DNA of 64,000 nucleotides from Cordylochernes scorpioides (lineage: Eukaryota; Arthropoda; Arachnida; Pseudoscorpiones; Chernetidae), in assembly GCA_030710605.1 (NCBI GenBank), contig CP092868.1, positions 25,912,399-25,976,398 on the forward strand, read 5' to 3'. Positions 52,283-63,594 of the stretch are shown piece by piece. The notes under the pieces are model-generated. The model searched no databases. It was given only the letters and a program-made list of their open reading frames with translations, and was not told the DNA's origin. Numbering within the stretch: the first letter of the stretch is position 1; every line of letters starts with the position of its first letter. Position numbers and translations under genes: made by a program.

Positions 52283-52970
52283 AGGATGGTTGGTAAAAAA
52301 ACATCAGTTTTGACAGCCCAGCCAAACCAACATTTGACATTTTTCTAATTTAAAAAAATGTGTTTGAATGGCTAATTTTTACAAAGTCTAACCCCATCTC
52401 TCTCTCAGTATGTGTAGGTAACCAAATGGGGCTCACATGTGCAAAAGTCAAACTGATTTCTACATGTGATGTATTTGCACTCGCCAACTAGGGGATGTAC
52501 ATTCAAAATGTGAAGAGATAAAAAGATTGCTTCAATAACCTAATAAAATGGACACAAGGAAATAAGACCAAATCCAAATGAATTAATAATGTGTGACATT
52601 TCTGTAACAGCGTTGTTACTATCTTCAGACCAGCTGTTACCGAAATGTCATACACTATTTATTTGGATTTGGTCTTATTACCTTGTGTTTATAATCTATA
52701 ATCCAAATTGTGTCTTATCATCTAATAAAAAGGAATTAAAAGAGTCAAAGAGAAATGTATAGAACAGGGTAAATACACACAAAAACTTAACATTTATCAA
52801 ATATGGCACTATAAGTGATAAAAAGCACAATTTTGATTATAGCTACAAGGAAATAAGACCAAATCCAAATGAATTAATAATGTGTGACGTTTCTGTAACA
52901 GTGTTGTAACCGAAACATCACACACTATTAATTAATTTGGATTTGGTCTTATTTCCTTGTAGTAATAACC
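52283..52970. repeat. CDT1-like intron 2: diverged S1, family C pairs
   Basis: 52283-52500 is a diverged S1 body. 52556-52710 and 52820-52970 are two family C inverted pairs; both have lost parts of the ribozyme-like core (CATTTCTGTAAC). Confidence 0.5.
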
Positions 52971-52976
52971 TATAAG

Positions 52977-53510
52977 GTACAGTAGAACCTCCCTGTAAAG
53001 GACAATACCTAATTGTAGATCTAAAGTGTCCTTTGTAGAGAGGTGTCCTCTTACCGGAGAGTTTCTAAATAGTAAAAATGGTATTTTTGCAAATGAAAAC
53101 TGTCTTTTGTAGAGGTGTCCTCTTACCGGAGAGTTACTAAATAGTAAAAATGGTATTTTTGCAAATGAAAATTGCCCTTTGTAGAGGGGTGTCCTCTTAC
53201 CAGAGAGTTACTAAATAGTAAAAATGGTATTTTTGCAAATGAAAACTGTTTTTTTGTAGAGGTGTCCTCTTACCGGAGAGTTGTTAAATAGTAAAAATGG
53301 TATTCTTTCAAATGAAAACTGTCTTTTGTAGAGGTGTCCTCTTACTGGAGAGTTGTTAAATAGTAAAAATGGTATTCTTTCAAATGAAAACTGTCTTTTG
53401 TAGAGGTGTCCTCTTACCGGAGAGTTGTTAAATAGTAAAAATGGTATTCTTTCAAATGAAAACTGTCTTTTATAGAGGTGTCTGCTATAGGGAGGTTCTA
53501 CTATATATAA
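52977..53510. repeat. MITE D with 72-bp internal tandem array
   Basis: Ends CAGTAGAACCTCCCTGTAAA and GGAGGTTCTACTATA. The internal unit (AGAGGTGTCCTCTTACCGGA ... AATGAAAACTGTC) is repeated about six times with period 72. A 103-codon minus frame exists only because 72 is a multiple of three. Confidence 0.8.
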
Positions 53511-53775
53511 TTTTTCTCCCATTCAACATTTCCATTGCCTCCAATCTTTAGAAAGATCAATAATTAAAGATAATAAAAAAGAGGCTTGTCATAGATTATC
53601 TCACTCTATCCACACAGCATTATCTAATCAAAGGAGGGAGCAGCAATAAAAAACTGGTGTTCATTCATAGGAGATAAGTTAGTTGTGATAAACCTTCATG
53701 AATTGCTTATTTGAATAGTAAGAAAGCTCATTCTTTCTTATTGAAAAACCATTGAAGAATATAACAACAATAAGC

Positions 53776-54690
53776 AACTCCGCCTTTGCCGGTCCCAAGC
53801 CCGGATGAAAAAGGAGGAGGGGGAGCAGTAACAAGCTCACTAAAAAACCTGGGCTCAGCTGGCCCGGCTGATAGTACCCTGTAAGGACTCCTGATCCAGG
53901 GATACAGGATGAGCAGCGTTTGTACTCCATGTTAGGAGCGGCTGCACATGGCATCTGTTCCTCATGTCAGAGGCAGCCATTTATTTTAGAGCTAAGTCGG
54001 TCTGCCACTGAGTAGGGCTCCCAGTCTTAATGACAAAGGAAGACGCATTCTACTTCACCCAGTCATGATGGTTGTCAACAGACACCATCAACAAGCTCTA
54101 CATGCTTGACACCCTAATATGATTGAGTGGAGATAAGAAAGAAGACAACAACAAGCTATATTAAGACCTTTTGGTCTTATATAGATTTACTAAGCAGAAA
54201 TGTAGAGTACATACATGAATAATAGTAATAGTACCAGTAATTAGTAATGTTATTTTTTAAGTTAATCACATTTAATTGTAACATGGTAATTTATATACAT
54301 TAGAACCTCCCTGTAAAGGACACTTAATTGCAGAACCAAAGTGTCTTTAAAGAGGGGTGTCCTGTTACTGGGGAGTTGCTAAATAGTCTTCTTCTTCTTT
54401 CTTATCTCCACTCATATTAGGGTATCAAGCTTTGACAACCATCATGACTGGGAGCACTACTCAGTGACAGGCCGACTTAGCTCCAAAAGAAATGGCCGCC
54501 TCTGACCTGAGGAACAGACGCCATGTGCAGCCGCTCCTAACATGGAGTACAAACACTGCTCATCCTGTATCCCTGGATTAGGAGCACTTACAGGGTACTA
54601 TCAGCCGGGCCAGCTGAGCCCAGGTTTTTTAGTGAGCTTGTTACTGCTCCCCCTCCTCCTTTTTCATCCGGGCTTGGGACTGGCAAAGGT
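53776..54690. repeat. CDT1-like intron 2: SINE G pair, family K, MITE D
   Basis: 53776-54147 SINE G (plus, complete), 54148-54240 reversed family K end, 54297-54385 MITE D fragment, 54391-54690 SINE G (minus). Confidence 0.6.
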
Positions 54691-55687
54691 TTGATTGCCA
54701 TGTTTTCTAACACCATCTATCAATTAAAAAATGAATAAAGGCATCTCCTTATCGGGCAACTGAAAGTTGCTGATGGCTTGCACCATCTATCAGAAATCTA
54801 TCTTTTTTCATTTTTTAATTTGTGAACCTTATCCCAGTACAATATCACATTTTTTTCACACCATCTATCAAGTATGGATAGAATTGTGATACTATAATTG
54901 CTCCTCGTGGTTGCGTCATAATGACAAGTCTCTTGTGTCTTAGTAAACATGGGAACTGGTTCCGAGACCTCCCTAAGATGTTTTCCTATAGAATCATTCA
55001 AAAGTACCAAATAAAGATTTTTATATCAATAAGGGCAGATGGTGAATGAACTATTATGTTAATACATTTTGTGACTAGGGCGTTATATTCTCTTTTGGTT
55101 GAATCTTTTGAAAATATAGCTGTATATATAAATTATGTATGATTGCTAATAATTATTTTTGCCTTAATTTCTATCTGTAATTAATTATTTTATCAATATT
55201 AATGTCACTTTTAATAGACAAGGCTTAAAGAGATTTCTCCTTGATGAATATGAAAAGAAAAATATTCTTTCTTTGTAGCATTCATGTTCAAGAAAGTAAA
55301 GAAATACTGTTTGTGTAAAACTTAGATATTTGAATGAAATGACTGGTTGATATTTTAAAGAAATAATTATAAAAATATGTCACACCATCTATTGCCTTTT
55401 AAAAATACAAATAGTATATTTTTAAACCTTAAAAACATGTTTTGATTACAGATTTTTAAATAGTTTAAATAATATCAAGAAAAACGTTCGAGTCATGTAT
55501 AAATTTAAAACGATCTCTCAAATAATTAATAAAAATTGATTGTTATTATTTTCAATATATTTTAAAAGTAAATACACAACTTTTTAACTTCGTGTATATA
55601 ATATTTTAAATTATATAAAATGGTATTATTTATATTTTTTAAATGCAAAAGAAATCGTTATTTACAATGGAATAAACATCCGGAAAA
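54691..55687. other. AT-rich intron 2 DNA
   Basis: 54700-54845 matches 14720-14880 in reverse (unclassified repeat with CACCATCTATCA). 54846-55687 is AT-rich without recognised features. Confidence 0.4.
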
Positions 55688-55699
55688 TTGGCGCCAAAA
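55688..55699. promoter_or_regulatory. palindromic E2F-type site in intron 2
   Basis: TTGGCGCCAAAA contains overlapping E2F consensus on both strands (TTTGGCGC family). It lies about 310 bp downstream of the ATG and 20 bp after exon 2. E2F control is known for CDT1 in other animals; use of this site is inferred. Confidence 0.45.
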
Positions 55700-55719
55700 T
55701 TTTTTTTTTTTATACATAC

Positions 55720-55791
55720 CCTTTCAAGTAAAGTTTGAGAAATCCCTCGGAGATTGCCACTTTGAATTTTTGCATCTGCTTTGGTTAAGGC
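55720..55791 (-). CDS. CDT1-like gene, exon 2
   Basis: Acceptor TTTTTTTACAG, donor GTATGT; exactly 24 codons, phase 0 to 0: ALTKADAKIQSGNLRG then ISQTLLER. The GISQTLLER block matches GVSQDLLER, which in human CDT1 lies after the central geminin-binding domain. The intron to exon 1 is only 68 bp, so no central domain can be encoded between them. Confidence 0.8.
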
Positions 55792-55859
55792 CTGTAAAAA
55801 AATTAAAAGGAGTTATTAATTAATATTTTTTCCTAAATAATTGCGTAATATTGACTTAC

Positions 55860-56009
55860 ATCTTTATCATTGCTTGTAACTGATGGCTTCGCATATGGAT
55901 GTGATTTTAGCCTTTGACTTAAAAGAGATTTTCCTAGTAAGGATGAAGGTTTTACAAAGTCATACTTTTGGGATTTATAGAAAGAAGAGATGGTAGGTTG
56001 AAAGGGCAT
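55860..56009 (-). CDS. CDT1-like gene, exon 1 (PIP-degron-like N-terminus)
   Basis: ATG at 56009, 50 codons, donor GTAAGT. The start MPFQPTISSFYKSQK holds Q-x-x-I-x-x-F-Y (residues 4-11), a PCNA-binding PIP box, with Lys at +4 (residue 15) as in CRL4-Cdt2 degrons; the usual Thr-Asp of the degron is Ser-Ser here. In other animals this element drives CDT1 destruction in S phase. An in-frame stop lies upstream and no earlier ATG exists, supporting this start. No WH domain follows: the next exon already belongs to the C-terminal linker. Confidence 0.75.
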
Positions 56010-56019
56010 GATGAAAAGT

Positions 56020-56028
56020 GCGCCAAAA
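56020..56028 (-). promoter_or_regulatory. E2F-type site upstream of the CDT1-like ATG
   Basis: TTTTGGCGC on the minus strand, ending 11 bp before the ATG, an exact TTTSGCGC match. The transcription start is not known, so it may lie in the 5' UTR. Confidence 0.5.
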
Positions 56029-57095
56029 CAGCTGAGGCGAGAAAATAAACAATATTTTTAATAATCTAAAATTTGACAACATCGATTTTATCAATGAGTA
56101 ATATAAAAAAAAAAGTTTTGCAATTTTAGAAAGACAACATTTTATCTTTTAATGACAACAGTTTCATTTTTAAACGATATTCTCGATTTTTAAAAATATT
56201 TTACTCTAAATATTTTTTAATTTTATCGAAATATTTTTATTTTAATTGAAAATAGTCTATTTTTTTTAGACATTTTTATATCCGCTTTAATCGAGCATTA
56301 GAAATAAATCATTTGAGATTTTCTCAAATAAAGTTAATCACTGTTTAATATATGGCGTTACTTTTTTTCTTATATTCCCACTACAAGATGTTTACCAGCT
56401 AACATTTAGCCATATTTTTATAACTGAGTTTTTAAATAGATTTTTATAAACTCAAAGTAAATCTCACGTAAATTAGTACTCTTCCCTCGAATGCCTCGAT
56501 ATTCATTCAGTAATATATATTGGAACTAATATTACGACATCGAAATTTTAAAAATATATTCAATTCTAAATTATATTATTGTTGTATATAGCATAATCTG
56601 TGTAAATATAAAGATCCAGCAACACTGTTTGGTATAAGCAATGGAGCCATAATAAATATGCAATTCATCTAGCGCAATGCTGTATTGAATGGCTATATAT
56701 ATAGAGGATGTAACTATATTAAATATATATTATGGGGGGTTTTCGGTGGAAGGAAGGTCTAAACCATTGGTTTTCGATCGCTACGACCCAGGTTCGATTC
56801 CCGCATTGGACACTTTTTCGGGACTCAAAAATCATTCATTTTGGTTAGCAGCGCCGTAAATAAAGATATTTTCTCTATATTAAACATATATGTATAAATA
56901 AGGCTAAAGGTAAAATAGAAACAGTATAATAGATATAACAATTATATTAATTAGAACGTGCTAACTTGTCATAAAGGTATGCGTTAGCTCAAATTTAAGC
57001 TATAAAGCAGCTTGTATCGAAAATATAGGAAGAAATAAAGGCCATATTAAACAGTAGTTAACATTACTTGATGAAATCTCAAATGATTTGTTTCC
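56029..57095. other. upstream region, S1 head fragment
   Basis: AT-rich; 56733-56825 is an isolated S1 head (GGTCTAAACCATTGG, GGTTCGATTCC, CACTTTTT). No exon upstream of the CDT1-like ATG could be supported. Confidence 0.45.
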
Positions 57096-57382
57096 TGTTA
57101 GGTTATTCAGTGATTGAATATATCATCATCACAAGTTAATGTTTTGGTTCATGTAGGATATGTAAAATAACATATTACAATAGAGGCCTTTTAATAAAGT
57201 TACGTCTTCATGATAGGTTAGTGATTTGTTGTTTTGTACAAGACACTAACAAATCAAACATGGTGTCAGAAAAGTGATTTGAAAACAAACGAAAAAAAAA
57301 ATATCGCGGTAAGTTCAATTTTACGTTATAAGACTAATAAAATAATAAATAAGCCTTATCGTATATTAAATAGAAAAAAGAT

Positions 57383-60300
57383 ATGTATTTACAAATACCG
57401 CCACCTGAACCAGTTAATTTCAGAGGAAATATAGAAGAAAACTGGAGATATTTCAAATCGCATTGGCGTAACTTTTCAATAGCAACAGGGTTGGACAATA
57501 AAGAAGACAAATTAAAAGTTGCAACCTTATTGTCTATTATAGGCAAAGAAGCTTATAATATATTTGAACATCTCGATCTTTCAGATGAACAAAGAAATAA
57601 CTCAGATGAGATAATAAATGAATTGACTCAGCATTTTACGCCAAAAATTAACATTATTTATGAAAGATCAATTTTCAACCAAACAAATCAAGAAACAAAT
57701 GAAAGTATTGAACAATATATATGTAGATTAAGAAAATTGTCTTCCACATGCAATTATGGTGCAATGACAGAAGAAATGATCAGGGATAGGTTAGTTTTGG
57801 GAATAATTGACAAGCAAACCAAAAGACAGCTGATCAGTGATCCTCAACTAACATTGCAAAAAGCTATTGATGTGTGTAAGGCTAATGAAAGCGCTAACAA
57901 ACAAATTGAAAACTTAACTAAAAACACTCAAGAGGAGGTGAACAAATTGAATATAAGAAAGAAAACAGTCAATCAAAATAAAATGAAAAAGAACATTCCT
58001 TGTAGATATTGTGCAACATTCCATGAGCACAACAGACAAAAATGCCCTGCATGGAATCAAACCTGCAGAAAGTGTAACAAAAAGAATCATTGGGCAAAAG
58101 TTTGCAAATCCAGAATGAGAACAGTTCAAAGCCTTGAATCTCAAAACTCCAATGATGAACAAGAAGATTGTTATTCTTTAGAATACGTCTCAGAAATTTC
58201 TGCTAGAAAATTGATGACTAAATTAGAATTAGAATTGAATGGATACAAGGAAAGCATAATTTGCCAAATAGATACAGGAGCAACTGTCAATGTTTTAAAT
58301 TTTGCAGATTTATGCAAAATCATGCAAGATGGCAATCCTTCTCTTAAACCAAGCTACATCAAACTAAGATGCTATGGAGGAGAAATATTAAAGCCAAGAG
58401 GACAAATCAAAATCAACTGTTCCCACCAAAGCAAGCAACATCCTATAGTGTTCCAAGTGATAGATCATTGGGAAAAACCTATTCTAAGTGCTGAAACTTG
58501 CCAGAAATTGAATTTAATAGAAATTAAAGCTGACTTATGCAAAATTGAATCCACATGGACAAAACAAAATAACCTTCTAGATAAATATAAAGACATATTT
58601 GAAGGCATTAGATGCTTACAAGGGGAATACAAACTAGAAACAGATCCTACAATCAAACCCATCAAGCAAGCACCTAGAAGAGTACCTATTACCTTAAGAA
58701 AAGAATTAAAAGAAAAATTGATTGATATGGAAAAGAAAAATATCATTGCCAAAGTTGATTATCCAACAGACTGGATTAGCAATCTAGTACTAGTAAAGTC
58801 AACTAAGAAGTTAAGAATATGCATTGATCCTCGAGAATTAAATGTCGCCTTGAAAAGAGCTGAATACCCAATACCGACAATTGAGGAAATAATACCAAAT
58901 CTTCAAAATGCCAAAATATTCACAGTAGTGGACACTAAAGATGGTTTTTGGAATGTGAAGCTCTCTGATGAATCATCGAACCTTACAACATTCTGGACTC
59001 CCTTTGGAAGATACAAATTTCTTCGAATGCCATTTGGATTAAAGACTGCTTCTGAAGAATACCAAAGAAGACTCTATGAAATCTTCCAAGGTCTTGAAGG
59101 AATTGAAATAATAGCTGATGACATTCTGATTTTGGGAAAAGGTGACTCATATGAAGAAGCACTGAAGGATCATGATAGAAATCTTGAAAATCTTTTCAAG
59201 ACAGCCAGACAAGCTAATTTGAAATTCAACATCAATAAAGTCAAGCTCAGACTAAAAGAAGTAAAATATCTAGGACATATAATAACTCCACATGGATTAA
59301 AGCCAGATCCAGAAAAAGTTAAAGCCTTAAAAGAAATGCCTCATCCAGAAAGTATAACAGAACTCAAAAGTTTCCTTGGTTTTGCAACATACCTATGTAA
59401 ATTCATGCCAAATATTTCAATGATTAGTGAACCTTTGAGAAAATTGACAATGAAAAATTCAACATGGTCATGGAGCAAGAATCATCAAGCTGCATTTGAA
59501 CAAATCAAAGATCTAGCCTCAAAAGCACCAATTTTAAGATATTTTGATGCGGACAAATCTATAGCTATACAATGCGATGCAAGTAAACATGGACTTGGAG
59601 CTACCCTACTACAAGAAAGCCAGCCAATAATTTTTGCATCTAGAAGTCTAAGCAAGACTGAGCAAAACTATGCTCAGATAGAAAAAGAATGTCTTGCAAT
59701 TGTTTTTGCATGCGAAAGATTTCATCAGTACATTTTGGGCAAATGTCAAGTGATTGTGCAAACTGACCACAAGCCTCTTTTGTCAATATTTAAGAAATCT
59801 ATTCTAAAAGCGCCACAAAGACTCCAAAGAATGCTTTTGAGACTGCAAAGATATAACTTAGAACTAGAACATGTCCAAGGATCACAAATGCACTTGGCGG
59901 ACATCTTTTCAAGAGCTTGCATCAAAGATGTAAGGAATGAAAATCTGAAATATGATGTGTATCCCATTGACATCATTTACAAAGAAATTGCCACAGTCAA
60001 TGTTATGGAAACATTAAGTGTATGCAGTGACACTGTCCTGAGAATTAGAGAAGAAACATCATCTGATCCTATTCTGTGTGAAGTGAAGAAACTTATTCTA
60101 AATGGATGGCCACCAAATAAAAATCAAACTTCAATGCTAACCAGAGAATATTGGAATTTTAGAGAAGAATTAACAGTTCAAGATGGAATCATACTAAAGA
60201 ATGATAGAATTGTAATTCCAAATAAATTAAGAGCAGAGATGATAATGAAAACCCATCAAGGACATATTGGAATTAATTCAAGTATGCGAAGAGCAAGAGA

Positions 60301-60388
60301 CAATATCTTTTGGCCAGGAATGAATGCACAAATAGGCAAGAAATTGAAAATTGTTCTATTTGTCTATCAAATTCACAGAATCAAGTGA
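57383..60388 (+). CDS. Gag-Pol of gypsy 2, first frame
   Basis: 1001 codons as one uninterrupted fusion. Gag capsid part (PPPEPVNFRGN start) to about 190; zinc knuckles CRYCATFHEHNRQKCP and CRKCNKKNHWAKVC (about 206-241); protease DTGATVN at 297; RT with FTVVDTKDGFW and the catalytic IADD near 577-580 (the usual form in K02A2.6-type elements); RNase H; and the integrase HHCC His part HQGHIGINS. It then runs out of frame at about 60345 in a short A run, before the integrase Cys pair. Unlike gypsy 1 no gag stop or slippery site separates gag and pol. Confidence 0.9.
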   Translation: MYLQIPPPEPVNFRGNIEENWRYFKSHWRNFSIATGLDNKEDKLKVATLLSIIGKEAYNIFEHLDLSDEQRNNSDEIINELTQHFTPKINIIYERSIFNQTNQETNESIEQYICRLRKLSSTCNYGAMTEEMIRDRLVLGIIDKQTKRQLISDPQLTLQKAIDVCKANESANKQIENLTKNTQEEVNKLNIRKKTVNQNKMKKNIPCRYCATFHEHNRQKCPAWNQTCRKCNKKNHWAKVCKSRMRTVQSLESQNSNDEQEDCYSLEYVSEISARKLMTKLELELNGYKESIICQIDTGATVNVLNFADLCKIMQDGNPSLKPSYIKLRCYGGEILKPRGQIKINCSHQSKQHPIVFQVIDHWEKPILSAETCQKLNLIEIKADLCKIESTWTKQNNLLDKYKDIFEGIRCLQGEYKLETDPTIKPIKQAPRRVPITLRKELKEKLIDMEKKNIIAKVDYPTDWISNLVLVKSTKKLRICIDPRELNVALKRAEYPIPTIEEIIPNLQNAKIFTVVDTKDGFWNVKLSDESSNLTTFWTPFGRYKFLRMPFGLKTASEEYQRRLYEIFQGLEGIEIIADDILILGKGDSYEEALKDHDRNLENLFKTARQANLKFNINKVKLRLKEVKYLGHIITPHGLKPDPEKVKALKEMPHPESITELKSFLGFATYLCKFMPNISMISEPLRKLTMKNSTWSWSKNHQAAFEQIKDLASKAPILRYFDADKSIAIQCDASKHGLGATLLQESQPIIFASRSLSKTEQNYAQIEKECLAIVFACERFHQYILGKCQVIVQTDHKPLLSIFKKSILKAPQRLQRMLLRLQRYNLELEHVQGSQMHLADIFSRACIKDVRNENLKYDVYPIDIIYKEIATVNVMETLSVCSDTVLRIREETSSDPILCEVKKLILNGWPPNKNQTSMLTREYWNFREELTVQDGIILKNDRIVIPNKLRAEMIMKTHQGHIGINSSMRRARDNIFWPGMNAQIGKKLKIVLFVYQIHRIK

Positions 60389-61411
60389 GAGAACCAATGA
60401 AATCTCACAAAATTCCAAATTATCCCTGGGAAAGAATATCTCTTGATATATTCGAAATCTTCAAACAGAATTACTTAATAATAGTGGATCATTACTCAGA
60501 TTTTTTTTGAAGTTGAATGCCTAGAAAATACAACATCTGAATACATAATTGAATGCTGCAAAAGACAATTCAGCAGATATGGAATTCCTCAAATTATAGT
60601 CTCAGACAATGGAAGGCAATTTACATCAACTGAATTCCAAAAATTCAGCAAAGAATGGCAATTTCAACATTCTACATCATCACCACTTCACAGTCAGGGA
60701 AATGGAAAAGCTGAAGCGGCAGTTAAAATAGCCAAAAACATACTGAAGAAATCTAAACAAGAAAATAGTGATTTTTGGCAAAATTTGTTAAATTGGAGAA
60801 ATACACCCACTATAGACATAGATTCAAGCCCAGTACAAAGAATCATGTCTAGAAGAACGAGAGCTATACTGCCAATTCACCCAAATTTACTTAAACCATC
60901 AATTCCAGAAAATATTCCAGACAAAATATCCATCAAAAGACAGCAGGCAAAATACTACTATGATAGAAAATCTAAAAATTTACCAGACTTAGACATAGGA
61001 CAAGAAGTGTATGTCAGAACACCCAATACCACCCCATCATGGTCCAAAGCTAACATCACAAATGAACACAACACAAGATCCTATGATGTGAATATTCAGG
61101 GTAGAACCTACAGAAGAAATAGAACCTGGATTAAACCACAACAGGCTTCAGCAAATCTAAAATCTACAAACAATCAAGAAGAAGGAAGAAAAGAAAGCAT
61201 TGATCAAGAACAAACTGTATCAAATTGCTTACCATCTACTTCATCAGCAGGAGGAGACAACATTGTGAAAAGAACCCGAATTGAAACTACCGAATGCAGA
61301 ATCCATTCAAAGAGTGACAGCCCCACGGTAAGTGAACCTGAGAATGCTGCATCAGAGACTAGAACCAGATCAGGTCGACTGGTGAAAAAACCAAGTAGAT
61401 TTAAAGACTAG
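60345..61411 (+). pseudogene. integrase and C-terminus of gypsy 2 (two frameshifts)
   Basis: 60345-60507 continues the integrase in another frame (NCSICLSNSQNQ, ISLDIFEIF) up to a T8 run at 60501-60508, where a second single-base shift restores the frame used to the stop at 61409-61411. The later part has VSDNGRQFTS and QGNGKAEAAVK with the D and E of the catalytic triad, then YVRTPNTTPSW and a Lys/Ser-rich tail. Both shifts lie in homopolymers, so sequencing error is a real alternative to mutation. Confidence 0.8.
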
Positions 61412-61591
61412 TGAAAAAAGGGAAGATGTTAGGTTATTCAGTGATTGAATATATCATCATCACAAGTTAATGTTTTGGTTCATGTAGGATATGTAAAATA
61501 ACATATTACAATAGAGGCCTTTTAATAAAGTTACGTCTTCATGATAGGTTAGTGATTTGTTGTTTTGTACAAGACACTAACAAATCAAACA

Positions 61592-62963
61592 TTAAAAGGA
61601 TATAAAAATTCTTAAAATAAACCAATTTCAAATAAAATAAAAGTATTTCTATTAAAATTAAAATATTTATAATATAATTGCTAAAAAATCAAATAAAATC
61701 TAAAATATCAATTAAAAATGCTTTTGTTGTTAAAGTGTAAAATGTTGTTATTAAATTAAAAATGATGTCATTAAAATGTTGGTTGTGTATGTCAAATGTT
61801 GTTTTTAAAGTATAAACATTATTATTAAAGTGTAAAAATGTTGCCTTAAAATTGAAAAACCTATATATGTGGGAATATGAAAAAAAAAATCATAATATTT
61901 TTACACATCTTTTGTCAGTTTACAAAATAGTGGATACAAAACATTATACTTTTATTTTTTGAATTTCTGGGCGTAATCTTTTTCAATATAGAAGTAGCTA
62001 AAACAAATGCCAACATTTTACACTATAATAATGATTTTTTCCAATTTAATAGCCCTTTTCGCACTTTAATAAAAACATTTCCATTTTTAATCGCTATTTT
62101 TCCATTGCATTTTAAAATTTAAGAAATATTCTACATATATTTTTATTTTCAATTAAATTATTTTATTTTAATTGAAAAATTAGTCTATTTGGACATTTTA
62201 ATATAAATTATAATAAAGCAATAGAAAACCAAAAATCTGCAGTATATTCAATTTTATATTCTAATTTTGAGAACTGTTTAAAATTCCTTTATTCCTTTTT
62301 TAGTGGAGAAAGGTGTTGAAAAGCAATTTATAGAATCTTTACAGTAAAAGTTGATGTAACATACTGTATAGAGTTTCAGTTTTCTAGTTTGTCAATAAAA
62401 AAGTTATAACCGATTGTGCATCATTTATTGACCGTACACCTCGTATAAATCATTGTAAAAATAGTAATACGTTATACGATAAATAAGTTTCATTCCATTC
62501 CCAGCAGTGATATTTATTAAAATATTTTAATTTTTTTCCTCAAAAGATGGCACCACAGGTCCTAAAGCTAAACAACTAGCTGTTTGCTATCTAATGATAG
62601 AACTCGTACCGCCATCTATGAACAGATAATCGAACTATTTTTACGAAAACAATTTTTAGGAGTCACATTCACCATTCATTCTTTTAAATGCAGATTTTTT
62701 TAGAGCATTCTTATAATTATATATTTATAATATAATTTAATATAAAAATTACATGTAAAAAATATATACATTTGATAATGAAATATATTTATCACAATAT
62801 TTCAAAATTTTGAAAGAAAAATTATGAAAGAAATCATTCCAAAATTTTTATACTGTTTGGCGCTTCTTTATTTTATATTAAAACGTTTAGAAACAAATGA
62901 AAATATAATATTTTATTAGGAATAAAATAAACGTTTTTTACAAATGCTTAAAATAATAAAATA
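61592..62963. other. AT-rich DNA, no feature
   Basis: About 1.4 kb of very AT-rich sequence without an exon or a repeat shared with the rest of the window. One GC-richer patch (62545-62640, AGATGGCACCACAGG and CGCCATCTATGAAC) may be a decayed foldback. Confidence 0.45.
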
Positions 62964-63075
62964 CACTCATGGAGACAAAACTTAAGGAAGTTGTACCTTA
63001 AGGCAAGTATATCGGGATTCAGACAATAACTCTGAAAGATATTACAGTGACTTTTATTGAAGACACACGAGATAA
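62964..63075 (-). repeat. repeat L fragment
   Basis: CATGGAGACAAAACTTAAGG, GGATTCAGACAATAACTCTG and ATTACAGTGACTTTTATTG match 50085-50240 in reverse. Confidence 0.55.
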
Positions 63076-63082
63076 CCAAGAC

Positions 63083-63460
63083 ATCTACTTCTGGAGTGCC
63101 CAATTTTCCGGGATTTTAGGGAAAATAGATTTGGTCGTATTGGACAGCTTGATGAATTTGTAGACAAAAAAGAAAAGTATAAAAATTTTGATCAATTTTG
63201 TAAATACATATACAACTTTCTCTTGAATTGGAAAAAATAGAAGGAATCTTAGAAAAAAAAAAAGAACTGCGATGCTTGCTCTGTGTGTTTTGCTTTGTTG
63301 TTTGTTTTTCTCTTTGGACAATTTTCTTTAGTTAATTTATGTAAAATAATGAATTGAACAGGATTGTATATAGCCGAATTGCTGTGATGCAGTGAAAGGT
63401 ATTGACGCAAATATCCCTGAGTTTGGGATATCGCGTTTCATGATGTTAATAAAGTTTAAT
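63083..63460 (+). mobile_element. R1-clade LINE, short 5'-truncated copy
   Basis: Begins inside the final zinc-binding motif of ORF2 (matching 30812 onward) and runs through the 3' UTR to TTAATAAAG. Differences from the main copy are few. AACCAAG before and AATCAAG after it could be a short target duplication. Confidence 0.85.
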
Positions 63461-63594
63461 CAAGTGTGAACAAAATTGCCCTGTTTCCCTAAAAAAAAAA
63501 AAAAATGTTGGCTTGAAAACAGCTGAAGCAGGAAGCCGCGTGAAGCTCGCGCATTGCGTCTCTGATGCATCTGTATAAAATCTCTAGAACGTGA

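Larger units (their letters stand above)
57096..61591 (+). mobile_element. Ty3/gypsy retrotransposon 2 (Mag/K02A2.6-like)
   Basis: 4496 bp with 165-bp LTRs (57096-57260 and 61427-61591) that are identical over their length. TGGTGTCAG after the 5' LTR is the primer-site start (tRNA-Leu type, about 9 nt matching). AAAAAAGGGAAGA precedes the 3' LTR. The flanks (TTTCC and TTAAA) do not match, so no target duplication is seen. Two frameshifts in the integrase part are described separately. Confidence 0.9.

Noticed and set aside
53211-53522. 103-codon repetitive minus frame
   Set aside because: By-product of the 72-bp array in MITE D.
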